A stretch of DNA of 64,000 nucleotides from Streptacidiphilus rugosus AM-16 (GCF_000744655.1 NZ_JQMJ01000004.1:4836001-4900000), one strand, 5' to 3'; counted from the stretch's first letter, positions 34,823 through 43,743 are shown. The notes: generated by a model from the letters alone, not told the origin. Numbers and translations are program-made.

Positions 34823-35683
34823 ATGGCCCCCACATCGCCAACCGCGACCACCCCGCGAAAGCCCTTCGGGTTGCCCGAGCCGGCGCAGATCCCGCGGCTG
34901 CCGGCACCCAACTGCCTGACCGTCGACGAGTCACGCGGGCTCTCCCGTGTGCTGTTCGAGCGGCTACGGGCGCTGCCCGAGGGCGGCGACGACTATTCCT
35001 ACGTGCGCAACACGTTGATCGAGCTCAACGTCGCCCTGGTCCGTGCGACTGTGTCCCACTACCGCCACCGCAGCGAGCCGAACGACGACCTCATCCAGGT
35101 CGGCATCGTCGGTCTCATCAAGGCCATCAACCGCTTCGACCCCGACCGCGGCCTGGAGTTCGCCACCTACGCGCTGCCCACCATCGACGGCGAACTCAAA
35201 CGCTTCTTCCGCGACACCAGCTGGGCGGTACGGGTCCCCAGGCGCCTGCAGGAGATGCGCCTGCGAGTGGCCAGAGCCAAGGACGACCTCCAGCAGCAAC
35301 TCGGACGCGAGCCAAGCGACACGGAACTGGGCGAACGCATCGGCACCACCGTGGCCTTGATCGCCGAAGCCAGGATCGCGACCAACGCCTACTCGGCCGG
35401 CACACTGGAACACCCCACCGACGGCGAGGAACGCGAGGGCCCGCTCAGCCGTCGCCTCGGCTACACCGACCACGGCCTGGAGAGCGTCGAAACCCGGGAA
35501 GTCCTCAGACCCGCCATCGCCGCACTTTCCGAGCGTGACCGAGCCATTCTCGCGCTGCGCTTCACCGGCGAGCTCAGCCAGGCTCAGATAGGCGCTGAAC
35601 TTGGCATCTCCCAGATGCAGGTGTCCCGGCTCCTGGCCCGGATCCTCGATCGGCTTCGCACCGCGTTGCTCACCGAGCGCTGA
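34823..35683 (+). CDS. SigB/SigF-family RNA polymerase sigma factor
   Basis: This 286-aa alternative sigma factor contains region 2 (NDDLIQVGIVGLIKAINRFD, GLEFATYALPTIDGELKRFF), region 3 (VPRRLQEMRLRVARAKDDLQ) and region 4 (ALSERDRAILALRFTGELSQ, QIGAELGISQMQVSRLLARI). This is the SigB/F/G clade controlled by partner switching. GGGAGGA precedes ATG 34823; the open frame extends upstream, but only into IS-flanking DNA. It converges on a frameshifted RsbW-like gene. Confidence 0.9.
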   Translation: MAPTSPTATTPRKPFGLPEPAQIPRLPAPNCLTVDESRGLSRVLFERLRALPEGGDDYSYVRNTLIELNVALVRATVSHYRHRSEPNDDLIQVGIVGLIKAINRFDPDRGLEFATYALPTIDGELKRFFRDTSWAVRVPRRLQEMRLRVARAKDDLQQQLGREPSDTELGERIGTTVALIAEARIATNAYSAGTLEHPTDGEEREGPLSRRLGYTDHGLESVETREVLRPAIAALSERDRAILALRFTGELSQAQIGAELGISQMQVSRLLARILDRLRTALLTER

Positions 35684-35768
35684 GAGCGCCAACGGCCAGA
35701 TCCTGACAGCCACCTGAAGCGGGCCGAAGGCCGAGCAGCTCCGGGCCGGCCTCCCCCGGCGACCATAC

Positions 35769-36124
35769 TCAGCGTCTTCCGCACACGGGCTCCAGTTCCG
35801 CCCAAACCGACTTGCCGACTACCTCCCGGCGGGAGGTGACGTCCCAGCGGTCACACAGCACACCAAGAACGTGCAATCCGTACCCGCCCGCGCTCTCCAA
35901 CGGTGGGTCGAAACGGGGCACCGGCAGCTGAGGACTGGTGTCGAAGACCTCGACATGCAGACGCCTCGCGGGGTCCACACGAGCTCGAGCAGCCTGGCCC
36001 CACCTCCGTGCCGGCTGGCATTGGTCACCAACTCGGACACCGCCAGCAGGACGTCGTCCATAAGGTCGACGTCTTCCTGCTCGGGCTCGTGCCCAGGCGC
36101 GGAGCCCAGCCCCCAAGTAGTCAT
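35769..36124 (-). pseudogene. RsbW-like ATP-binding protein, frameshifted
   Basis: MTTWGLGSAPGHEPEQEDVD and LAVSELVTNASRHGG carry the N-box of HATPase_c_2 anti-sigma kinases. After LLELVW (near 35980) the fold continues in the adjacent frame as RRLHVEVFDTSPQLPVP and GGYGLHVLGVLCDRWDV, containing the G-box, to the stop at 35769. One base has been gained or lost. There is no intact start upstream of ATG 36124, so the N-terminus may also be short. Such proteins bind and inhibit SigB/F-type sigma factors, so the position beside one is suggestive. Confidence 0.8.
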
Positions 36125-36313
36125 AGCCGCACGCGTGAACGCGCGGCTGGCGGCCGCCGGTCGATTCGAGGCCGCTCAGTTCCAGACGCCGCACACTCGC
36201 GCGCTCCGGGCGGCGCGGCTGGAGACGATCGCCTACGTGCATCGTCGCTCCTCTCTTCGCCGAACGGCACGGCCCGTCCGCCCGGGCCCAAGGCCCGGGC
36301 GGGAGTCAGCCGC

Positions 36314-36721
36314 TCATGGCTGCTGCTTGCTACTTGCACTCCTTCGCGCATGCCTACACGATGCAAGGCCGTTGGGCCCTGGCTGCGCTGAGCCGTCAGG
36401 CTCGTCGCGGGGGCGGACGGCTCGCGCGCCAGGCGAAGGCCAGGTCCGCCTCGCCCAGCGCCTCGCTGCAGGCGAACCGGCTGCCGCGAGGAAGTCCTCC
36501 AGGCTGACGGCGCCGCCGGTGTCGTCGTCCCATTCGACTAGAACTCCCGATAGGCCGCCGTGCCAGGAGGCTGGGGTGTCGTCCGAATCGTCAGGGGCCA
36601 GATGCCACTCGACGCAAGCCTGGCCATGCCGATATCCCAAAATACGGACTGGCCGCCTACCCGTCCAGATCTCCACCCGGGACGGGCAAACAGAACATGT
36701 GTACATGAACCGCATCAGCAT
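36314..36721 (-). CDS. hypothetical protein
   Basis: This 135-aa frame starts at an ATG preceded by GAGGGG. The first 90 residues look genuine (YTCSVCPSRVEIWTGRRPVR, CVEWHLAPDDSDDTPASWHG, VLVEWDDDTGGAVSLEDFL) with a CxxC near the N-terminus. The last 45 residues are Arg/Ser-rich and may reflect a shift. No family is recognised. Confidence 0.5.
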   Translation of the reverse strand: MLMRFMYTCSVCPSRVEIWTGRRPVRILGYRHGQACVEWHLAPDDSDDTPASWHGGLSGVLVEWDDDTGGAVSLEDFLAAAGSPAARRWARRTWPSPGARAVRPRDEPDGSAQPGPNGLASCRHARRSASSKQQP

Positions 36722-37092
36722 TCGGTGCCCCTCAACACCCATCTGATGATGTCGCACGCCCACAGAACCCGGGCAATCGACATCCCGCCACCCTCACAGC
36801 CACCTCAAGACGCCGCCCTACGAGCGCGATCAGTGATCGGCCGGACAGTCACTCGGTTCCTGACCCATCCGCCACGCCGTCGGCTCCGAATCACTCTCAG
36901 AAGTTCGATTTCATGCGCCCCGGACCCTGACGCTCGGCTTCTTCTTCCCGTCCCTGATTCCGGCAGGCGGCGCTCGCTGCCCACGACCCCGGTCCCGGTT
37001 CCACCGGACGTGGAAGGTCGTGATCACTGGGCCCGGCTTCCGAGAGGTTCTCGGAATCCGAGTACCACCAAGCAGTTGAAGGAGAGAGCGCG
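36722..37092. other. intergenic region upstream of the CHRD/sortase cluster
   Basis: About 370 bases contain no credible gene. Base composition is slightly lower in GC than its surroundings, as expected for divergent promoters. No sigma-factor site could be assigned. Confidence 0.4.
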
Positions 37093-37890
37093 ATGAAGCA
37101 CATGAAGACGACGGCCAGGGTCCTGGCCCTGGCCGCCCCGGTGGGGCTGCTCGCGTTGCCGCTGACGGCTTTCAGCGCCTCGGCGACGAGCACTCAGTCC
37201 AGCAGCGGCACCACGTACATGGCGACACTCAATCCGCTCAACCACGCCGGCGGCTCGGGCATGCTGATGCTCCAGCTGAACGGGTCTCAGGCCGTCATCA
37301 CCGAGGACGTGAAGGGCCTGGCCGCCACGTTCATGAACGCGCCGTTCCCGCACGTGCAGCACATCCACATCAACGGGATGGGCATGTGCCCGACCGCCTC
37401 CGCGGACAAGAACGGCGACGGCGTCGTCAGCACCACCGAGGGTGGCCCCGCCTACGGGGCGATCGGCACCACGCTGAGCCTGACCGGCGACACCAGCCCG
37501 GCGGCCGGCACCGACATCAAGATCGCGCCGTCCGGCGCGGACTTCCACTACTCCCGCACCATCACCCTCGACGCGGCCACCGTGGCTTCGCTCAAGGCGG
37601 GCAAGGCCGTCATCGTGGTCCACGGCCTGGATCCGACGACGCTGAGCGCCAAGGCCCAGGCCGAGCCCAGCGACCTGGTGCCCTCGCTGCCGCTGGCCGC
37701 GACCTCCCCCGCTTTGTGCGGGCCGCTGGCCGTCTCCCAGATGGCCATGGTTCCCAGTGGTGGCGTGAACACCGGTGGCGGCGGGACCTCCGGAACCCAC
37801 GACGTGGGGCTCTACGCGGCCGGTGCGGGCCTGGCAGCCGCCGCCGGAGGCGTGCTGGTCCTGCGTCGACGCACCAACGTCGAGAAGTAG
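37093..37890 (+). CDS. secreted CHRD-like protein with C-terminal membrane anchor
   Basis: The 265-aa protein has a signal peptide (VLALAAPVGLLALPLTAFSA), a CHRD-like beta domain (YMATLNPLNHAGGSGMLMLQ, FPHVQHIHINGMG), a calcium-loop-like DKNGDGVVSTTE, and a C-terminal Gly-rich spacer, hydrophobic segment (VGLYAAGAGLAAAAGGVLVL) and basic tail. That end resembles a sortase substrate, but no LPxTG-type motif is visible before the helix. GGAGAG precedes ATG 37093. The next gene, which starts directly after the stop, is a sortase. Confidence 0.78.
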   Translation: MKHMKTTARVLALAAPVGLLALPLTAFSASATSTQSSSGTTYMATLNPLNHAGGSGMLMLQLNGSQAVITEDVKGLAATFMNAPFPHVQHIHINGMGMCPTASADKNGDGVVSTTEGGPAYGAIGTTLSLTGDTSPAAGTDIKIAPSGADFHYSRTITLDAATVASLKAGKAVIVVHGLDPTTLSAKAQAEPSDLVPSLPLAATSPALCGPLAVSQMAMVPSGGVNTGGGGTSGTHDVGLYAAGAGLAAAAGGVLVLRRRTNVEK

Positions 37891-38565
37891 ATGCCCATGT
37901 CCTGGGCGGCACGACAGTTCGGTCGTGGCCGCCGGCGCCTGCTGGCGTCGGCGGCCGCCGCCCTGCTCACGGCGGCGGGAGGGACGGTGGCCCTCGGCCT
38001 CTCCGGCCAGCAGCACGCGCCCCAGCCGCCGGCCTCGGCCGCGCTGCCGGCCGCCGCGCCGCGCGCGACCACCAGCGTTCCGACGGCACCGGCCGCCCAC
38101 GCCGCGACTCCGACCGCGATCAGCATCCCGGCGATCGGCGTGCACCATGCACTGCTGAGCCTGGGTCAGAACTCTGACGGCACCCTGCAAGTACCCCCGA
38201 TGTCGGACGTGTCGGCCCCCGGCTGGGACCGGAACTCACCGAGTCCCGGCCAAGTCGGCCCCGCGGTCATCGTCGGCCACATCGACGGCACCACCGGGGC
38301 TGAGGGCGTGTTCTACGCACTGGGTGCGCTGCGTCCCGGCGACACCGTGGCCGTCACCCGGAGCGACGGCACCGTGGCCGTGTTCCGGATCGACGGTGTC
38401 AACACCTACTCCAAGGCCGCATTCCCCACCCTGACGGTCTACGGCAACACCACCGATCCCCAGCTCCGGCTGATCACCTGCGGCGGTCGGTTCGACCACG
38501 CCACCCAGCACTACCTGGACAACACCGTCGCCTTCGCCACCCTCACCGGCATCCACCGGGGCTGA
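37891..38565 (+). CDS. class E/F-type sortase
   Basis: This 224-aa membrane-anchored transpeptidase has an N-terminal transmembrane helix (LLASAAAALLTAAGGTVALG) and a sortase barrel (AISIPAIGVHHALLSLGQN). The catalytic His is in VIVGHIDGT, the Cys in RLITCGGRF, and the Arg probably in that last motif or just downstream. Its ATG immediately follows the stop of the CHRD-like gene, making that protein the obvious client. Confidence 0.85.
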   Translation: MPMSWAARQFGRGRRRLLASAAAALLTAAGGTVALGLSGQQHAPQPPASAALPAAAPRATTSVPTAPAAHAATPTAISIPAIGVHHALLSLGQNSDGTLQVPPMSDVSAPGWDRNSPSPGQVGPAVIVGHIDGTTGAEGVFYALGALRPGDTVAVTRSDGTVAVFRIDGVNTYSKAAFPTLTVYGNTTDPQLRLITCGGRFDHATQHYLDNTVAFATLTGIHRG

Positions 38566-38583
38566 CCACACGAGGAGGAGACG

Positions 38584-39264
38584 ATGAACACCCGAAAACG
38601 AACCGTCGGATCTGCCGCGGCCCCCATTGGACGACACGGCATCCGCGTCTGCGCGCTCGCCGCCGCGGCCGCGATCGGGGCACTGGCAGCGGGATGCGCC
38701 TCGGGGAGCGCCCTCAGCTCCGCCGCATCCGGCGCGGCCGCATCGGCGAGCGCACCGGCGCACGCCGACGTCCTGACGCCCCCGAGCGCTTCGACGCCGC
38801 CGGGGATGCCGATGCCCGGCGCGGCACAGGCCACCGCACCCTCGGCGACCGCGCTCATGGTGTGCTCACCCGAGATCCGCAAGGACGTCACGAAGATCCT
38901 GACACCGGCGAACGCGCCCACCACGACCACCACCTGGACCGACCACCTCTACACCTGCACCTACCACCTGCCGACCGGCCAACTCGTGCTGACGGTGAAG
39001 GAATCACCGGACGCGGCGAGTGCGACCAGCTACTTCGAAGCACTGCGTACCCGCCTGGGCCGCACCACGCCGCTGACCGTCGCCCAGGCCCTGGGCAACC
39101 CCGGCTACGAATCCCCGGGCGGCACGGTCGTCATCCTCAAGGACGGCAAGACCCTTCGCGTCGACGCCACCCGCTTGCCGGCCGCGTCGGGACCACACCA
39201 CCTCTCCCGGTCCGATCTGGCCTACGAGATCGCCAGCGACATCCTCGGATGCTGGAACGAGTAG
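38584..39264 (+). CDS. lipoprotein, unknown
   Basis: This 226-aa protein has a long n-region, hydrophobic core and lipobox ALAAGCAS (Cys near residue 38), an Ala/Ser/Pro linker, and a globular C-terminal half (LVLTVKESPDAASATSYFEA, GTVVILKDGKTLRVDATRL) with paired cysteines (MVCSPEIRK, YTCTYHL). GGAGGAG precedes ATG 38584. It lies in the same plus-strand cluster as the sortase and cupredoxin genes. Confidence 0.7.
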   Translation: MNTRKRTVGSAAAPIGRHGIRVCALAAAAAIGALAAGCASGSALSSAASGAAASASAPAHADVLTPPSASTPPGMPMPGAAQATAPSATALMVCSPEIRKDVTKILTPANAPTTTTTWTDHLYTCTYHLPTGQLVLTVKESPDAASATSYFEALRTRLGRTTPLTVAQALGNPGYESPGGTVVILKDGKTLRVDATRLPAASGPHHLSRSDLAYEIASDILGCWNE

Positions 39265-39303
39265 CCCACGATCCACGGCCCGGTTCACCCGCAAGGAACT
39301 GAC

Positions 39304-39723
39304 ATGCCAAGAATTCCGCTCCGCGTCGCGTTGCCGGCAGCCGTGCTGCTGCTGGCCGCGGGCGGCTGCTCCTCCGCAACCGTCCGGTCGAGCCAGACCC
39401 CGGCAGCACCCCCGAGCGCTCACAGCGCGCCCAGCAGTCCGGGCACCTCGATCTCCCCGCCCACCGCGACGACCGGGCAGATCGTGATCGACAACTTCGC
39501 CTTCAGTCCCACGAACCTGACCGTGCACCCCGGGGAGAACATCACCGTGATCAACCACGACTCCACCACACACACCCTCACCGCGCGTTCCGGCGGCGCC
39601 TTCGACACCGGCGCCATCAACCCGGGCAAGTCGGCGACCTTCACCGCGCCCACCGCCGCTGGCGCGTACCCCTACGTCTGCTCCATCCACGCATCCATGC
39701 ACGGCACACTGACAGTCGGCTGA
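39304..39723 (+). CDS. cupredoxin lipoprotein, copy 2
   Basis: This 139-aa paralogue of 21769-22221 has lipobox LAAGGCSS and copper ligands His (VINHDSTTHTLTA), then Cys, His and Met in YVCSIHASMHGTL. The linker is shorter than in copy 1, and the cupredoxin domain is closely similar. AAGGAA precedes ATG 39304. It is 10 bp from the downstream membrane-protein gene. Confidence 0.87.
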   Translation: MPRIPLRVALPAAVLLLAAGGCSSATVRSSQTPAAPPSAHSAPSSPGTSISPPTATTGQIVIDNFAFSPTNLTVHPGENITVINHDSTTHTLTARSGGAFDTGAINPGKSATFTAPTAAGAYPYVCSIHASMHGTLTVG

Positions 39724-39733
39724 GGAGCCCGTC

Positions 39734-40201
39734 ATGGCCGCACGGCACATCGTCCTCCGAGGCACCGCGGCAGCGGGCCTCGCCGTCGACGCCTCCATCC
39801 ACCTGAAGCTCGCCCACCAGTACGCCCCGGTCGCCTCCTCCACCATCAACGAAGGCACCCTGTTCCGCATCGAGGCCACCGCCGCCATCGTCGCGGCGCT
39901 GCTCGTGCTGCTGTGGCGGCACCGGTTCGGCGACCGATTCGCCTGGCTGACCGCCGCCGCCGGACTCGCCGCGATCCTGTTCTACCGCTATGCCGACCCC
40001 GGAGCCCTCGGCCCGCTGCCCGACATGTACGAGCCGATCTGGTTCACCGACAAAGTCTGGGCTCTGCTCGGCCAGGCCACTGCCCTGGCGGCACTCACCC
40101 CGTTGATCGCCAGACGAAGCCGCCGGCACGGCGGGCACCGCGTTCACCACCAGGCCGAAGACACAGCAGCCGGGCCAGTTCGCGATCGTCCCGGTGCGTG
40201 A
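39734..40201 (+). CDS. four-helix membrane protein, copy 2 (intact)
   Basis: This 155-aa polytopic protein (LRGTAAAGLAVDASIHLKLA, AATAAIVAALLVLLWRHRFG in part, WLTAAAGLAAILFYRYADPG, PDMYEPIWFTDKVWALLGQA) has four predicted transmembrane helices. His residues in helix 1 and the conserved YEPIW loop could contact metal or the cupredoxin partner. GAGGAG precedes ATG 39734. It is the intact reference showing that copy 1 is frameshifted. Confidence 0.78.
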   Translation: MAARHIVLRGTAAAGLAVDASIHLKLAHQYAPVASSTINEGTLFRIEATAAIVAALLVLLWRHRFGDRFAWLTAAAGLAAILFYRYADPGALGPLPDMYEPIWFTDKVWALLGQATALAALTPLIARRSRRHGGHRVHHQAEDTAAGPVRDRPGA

Positions 40202-40354
40202 CCCCACCCGAGGTCCGCCGCCGCGGCCACCGACGCCTGATACCCGATACCCGACATCTGGGCGACACCAAGGTGCTCGCCGCCGTAACCTCGCGCGTGT
40301 CGAGGCCCCACCAGGCCCGCCGCGCGCACGCACCACCCGGCCCTGGAGGCCGCC

Positions 40355-41281
40355 ATGACTGTGACCCGCCGACACATCCAGATCGTCCTGGGAGTGCTCT
40401 GGCTCCTCGACGGCGCCCTGCAACTGCAGCCGTACATGTTCACCAGCGGCTTCGCCCACCAGATCATCGACCCCGCCGCCACCGGACAGCCCGCCGCCGT
40501 GGCCGCGTCCGTCCACTGGGCCGCCCACCTGATCGCCGCCGCGCCCGCCCTGATGAACACGGGATTCGCGCTCGGCCAACTCCTGCTCGGGGCCGGATTG
40601 CTGTGGGCGCGCACAGCACGCTGGGCACTGGCCGCCTCCATCGCCTGGGCTCTTGCGGTGTGGCTTCTGGGCGAGGGTCTCGGCGGCGTGGCCGGCGGCC
40701 ACGCCCTCCTGCTGACCGGCGCGCCGGGGGCCGTGCTGCTGTACGCCCTGGCTGCGTCCCTGGCCTGGCCCAGGCCGACCGACCAGGACCGCCCCGGCCG
40801 GCGGTGGCGCAGCGACGTACCGCCTTCCGCCTGGGCGGCTCCGGTCTGGGCCGTGCTGTGGATCGGCGGCGCGCTCCTCCAAGTCCTTCCGGGCAACGGT
40901 GCGGTGGCGGCCATTGCCTCCTCGGCCGACGCCGCACCGGGCCCGCTGGCGTCGCTGGACCGTACCGTCGCCTCCGCCACGACCGCCTACGGCACCGCGA
41001 TGACTGTCACCCTGGCGCTGGTCATGGCAGCGGTGGGCCTGGCAGTCCTGGCCCCGAGGCCCTGGCGTTCTGCAGCCGGGTGCGCTGGCATCGTCCTCGC
41101 GCTGCTGTTCTGGGCGCTCGGACAGGGTGCCGGGCTGCTCACCAGCGGTCACTCCACCGACCCCAATGCCGGGCCGCTGGTCGTCCTCCTCGCCGTCGCC
41201 GTCCTCGGCGTCCGAACCGACCTCATCGGCTCTCGTCCGCCTCGAACGGAGACGGCAGGTGTGTCGCGTGCACGGAACTGA
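40355..41281 (+). CDS. polytopic membrane protein, unknown
   Basis: This 308-aa protein has seven to eight transmembrane segments, beginning HIQIVLGVLWLLDGALQLQP and including LIAAAPALMNTGFALGQLLL and WRSAAGCAGIVLALLFWALG. It resembles uncharacterised DoxX-like or transporter-like actinobacterial proteins. GGAGG precedes ATG 40355. It ends the plus-strand envelope cluster that starts at 37093. Confidence 0.75.
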   Translation: MTVTRRHIQIVLGVLWLLDGALQLQPYMFTSGFAHQIIDPAATGQPAAVAASVHWAAHLIAAAPALMNTGFALGQLLLGAGLLWARTARWALAASIAWALAVWLLGEGLGGVAGGHALLLTGAPGAVLLYALAASLAWPRPTDQDRPGRRWRSDVPPSAWAAPVWAVLWIGGALLQVLPGNGAVAAIASSADAAPGPLASLDRTVASATTAYGTAMTVTLALVMAAVGLAVLAPRPWRSAAGCAGIVLALLFWALGQGAGLLTSGHSTDPNAGPLVVLLAVAVLGVRTDLIGSRPPRTETAGVSRARN

Positions 41282-41297
41282 TGATTTGCAGAGCCTG

Positions 41298-41672
41298 TCA
41301 GCCCGCGAGCGGGTCCGGTTCTGCCACGCGGCTCAGGCCCAACTCCTGCTCCAGTTGCCTGATTTGCCGCTGCCGCTGCCGTTCGGCGGCCCCGCCGCTC
41401 TTCCCGGTGGGCGGTGCCGGGCGCAGCACGGCCATTGTGATCAGACGGCGCGCCAGCAACAGCGGCGCGCTGACCGGCCAGGAGGCTCCTACGAGCAACG
41501 CGATCGCTTTGGCCTGATCGCGCTCCTGGCGGCGGAAGAGGCCTTCGGCCGCGGCGTCCGGTCGGCCTTCGGCACGCCGGGCTACGAAGACTGCTCGCTG
41601 GCGGGCGAAGACGCAACGGGCGGTCCAAAGGGCCACCGAAGCGTAAATGATCAGAGCTGTCGCCACGAGCAT
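41298..41672 (-). CDS. membrane protein with C-terminal coiled coil
   Basis: This 124-aa protein has an N-terminal transmembrane helix (MLVATALIIYASVALWTAR), a basic loop, a second hydrophobic helix (AIALLVGASWPVSAPLLLAR) and a Gln/Arg-rich helical end (AERQRQRQIRQLEQELG). AAGGA precedes ATG 41672. No family is recognised. Confidence 0.65.
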   Translation of the reverse strand: MLVATALIIYASVALWTARCVFARQRAVFVARRAEGRPDAAAEGLFRRQERDQAKAIALLVGASWPVSAPLLLARRLITMAVLRPAPPTGKSGGAAERQRQRQIRQLEQELGLSRVAEPDPLAG

Positions 41673-41843
41673 GATGCCGTCCTTCTACTCGGATCACCGG
41701 TGTGCCGCACCTACCCCAGGCGCGCGTCCGAAATCGTCCGAGTCACGGGCATCGTGGGCCCCGCGCACACCATTGCGCCCGAATGTTGATGACCACGGGA
41801 TGGGGTAGGCGCGCGGGGAGTCGGAGCAAGGAGGCGCACGTCG

Positions 41844-42152
41844 ATGCTGAAACCACCATGGCCAAGTGGCTCGGAGCCGGCCGTCAAAGCACCGACCCCC
41901 TCCCCCGCGACGAAGGCCACCGCAGATCCCTTGCCCTCCACCGGTGAGGGCGACCGGCTTGCGCACATCATCTGCGTACGCTGCTACCCCGCCTTCGACG
42001 GCGCCCGCGAGGCTCCGCAGGACGCGGTTTGCATCTGCGGCAAACCCGTGAAGGCCGGGGACCGGCGCCCCGAGGGGAGTGCGACGCGGTGCGTCGTCTG
42101 CCGCGAACTGCGCGGCCATCACGAGCGCGAACGGCACGCGACCGGGCGGTGA
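41844..42152 (+). CDS. small zinc-ribbon-like protein
   Basis: This 102-aa protein has a disordered N-terminus and cysteine pairs IICVRCYPAFDG, AVCICGKPVKAGDRR and TRCVVCREL, consistent with one or two zinc knuckles. AAGGAGG lies upstream of ATG 41844. Similar small cysteine proteins occur at 47558 and 50168, although those have a different fold signature. Confidence 0.6.
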   Translation: MLKPPWPSGSEPAVKAPTPSPATKATADPLPSTGEGDRLAHIICVRCYPAFDGAREAPQDAVCICGKPVKAGDRRPEGSATRCVVCRELRGHHERERHATGR

Positions 42153-42373
42153 CGGCGCAATGGCGCCGCGCCCCGCCGGCCCGAGGTCCGAGGAGGTCCG
42201 CACGCGAGGCCTGCCGAGGCCGGAAGTCCGTCGCAGAACGCGCTACGCTGGAGACAGGCACCGTCCAAGCGTGCGATCAACACCGCGAGCGCACTGTGAG
42301 ACCGTCTTCGACGATGTCGTCCGGCTGCCCCTGACCCTGGCTGCGTCGCACTTCGAGACCGCCAGGAGCGTCG

Positions 42374-43375
42374 GTGTCCTCCCTTGCCGAACACGCGGCG
42401 TCGCCGTCGCTGCGCAGCACTGCGGCGAGCGTGCGCCCGACCTATACCGGCACGGAGCCCTTCCCCGCCGCACCGGCCGCTGTCGAGCGGCGGCCGCAGG
42501 GCTGGCAGGTGATCATCACCGCGGTGATCGTGGCGTTTCCGTTCCTTGCGGTCGTCCTGGCGGCCTGGGTCCTGTGGGGCCGGCTGATCGGCCCGCTCGA
42601 TATCCTGCTGGCCGTGGCGCTCTACACCCTCACCGGCCTGGGCGTCACCGTGGGATTCCATCGCTGCCTGACCCACCACAGCTTCACCGCCGCTCCCACC
42701 CTCAAGGTCGTGCTCGCCGCAGCGGGGTCGATGGCGTTCCAGGGCGATGTGATCAGTTGGGTCGCCACGCACCGGCGCCACCACGCGTTCACGGACCGCC
42801 CCGGTGACCCGCACTCGCCCTTCCGCTACGGAACCACGCTGCGTGGCCAGCTCCGCGGCCTGGCCCACGCCCACGTGGGCTGGCTTTTCGCGGGCGACGC
42901 CACCCCGGCCGAGCGGTACGCGCCCGATCTCCTGTCCGACCGCGCCATGCGCAGGGTCTCGGCCGCATTCCCCGCCCTGTGCGTGCTCTCCCTCGCCCTG
43001 CCGTTCGGGCTGGGATGGGCCATCGGCGGCACGCTCCACAACGCCCTCACCGCCCTGCTGTGGGCGGGCCTGGTCCGCGTCACCGTGCTCCAGCACGTGA
43101 CCTGGAGCGTGAACTCCCTGTGCCACATGATCGGCGAGCGCCCGTTCCGCACCCGCCGCCACGACCGCGCCACCAACCTGTGGCCGCTGGCGCTGCCCTC
43201 GTTCGGCGAGAGCTGGCACAACCCCCACCACGCCGACCCCACCTGCGCCCGGCACGGCGTCGACCCTGGGCAGATCGACCTGAGCGCCACCGTCATCCGC
43301 CTCCTGGAACGGGCCGGCTGGGCCACCGACGTCCGCTGGCCCACCCCCGCCCGGCTGGAAGGCCGCCGACTGTGA
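42374..43375 (+). CDS. acyl-CoA (stearoyl-type delta-9) desaturase
   Basis: This 333-aa integral-membrane di-iron desaturase has the three histidine boxes HRCLTHHSF, HRRHHAF and HNPHHAD, and transmembrane pairs around them (VIITAVIVAFPFLAVVLAAW, DILLAVALYTLTGLGVTVGF). It introduces a double bond into fatty acyl chains. GTG 42374 is used. Its stop overlaps the next gene, a sigma region-2-only protein (GTGA), which is an unusual partner. Confidence 0.92.
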   Translation: MSSLAEHAASPSLRSTAASVRPTYTGTEPFPAAPAAVERRPQGWQVIITAVIVAFPFLAVVLAAWVLWGRLIGPLDILLAVALYTLTGLGVTVGFHRCLTHHSFTAAPTLKVVLAAAGSMAFQGDVISWVATHRRHHAFTDRPGDPHSPFRYGTTLRGQLRGLAHAHVGWLFAGDATPAERYAPDLLSDRAMRRVSAAFPALCVLSLALPFGLGWAIGGTLHNALTALLWAGLVRVTVLQHVTWSVNSLCHMIGERPFRTRRHDRATNLWPLALPSFGESWHNPHHADPTCARHGVDPGQIDLSATVIRLLERAGWATDVRWPTPARLEGRRL

Positions 43376-43743
43376 ACCACCCGAACAAGGCCGGCACTCA
43401 TGCCCCACTCCCCTCGGATGCGGGCGCGAGGCCCCCGGCCAAGCGTCGACTCCGGACTTCCAGATCCTTCCTTGAGCAGATCGATGACCTGCTCAAGGAA
43501 ACCGCTCAGGGGGACACAACGGCGTTCTCCGCCCTCTACGACAAGCTCGCACCCGCCATCTGGCTCGCCGCCCTCTCCGCCTGCCAGGACCAAGGCAGTG
43601 CATGCGCGGCGACCGAGGAGGTCTTCGTCCAGGTTTGGCGAACCGCGCCGTCCCTGGCCGTCCGATCCGACTGCCCCGTGAGCGGTCTGCTCGAAGTCGC
43701 AAACCGCGTCCTGCGCCGACACGCCCGGAATCCGGCCCTGTGA
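43372..43743 (+). CDS. sigma-70 region 2-only protein
   Basis: This 123-aa protein matches ECF sigma region 2 only (DDLLKETAQGDTTAFSALYD, AATEEVFVQVWRTAPSLAV). No region 4 follows; the stop at 43743 is followed by unrelated sequence. GTG 43372 overlaps the desaturase stop. It could be a truncated ECF sigma factor or a stand-alone core-binding protein. Cysteines in SACQDQGSACAA are unusual at this place. Confidence 0.7.
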   Translation: MNHPNKAGTHAPLPSDAGARPPAKRRLRTSRSFLEQIDDLLKETAQGDTTAFSALYDKLAPAIWLAALSACQDQGSACAATEEVFVQVWRTAPSLAVRSDCPVSGLLEVANRVLRRHARNPAL

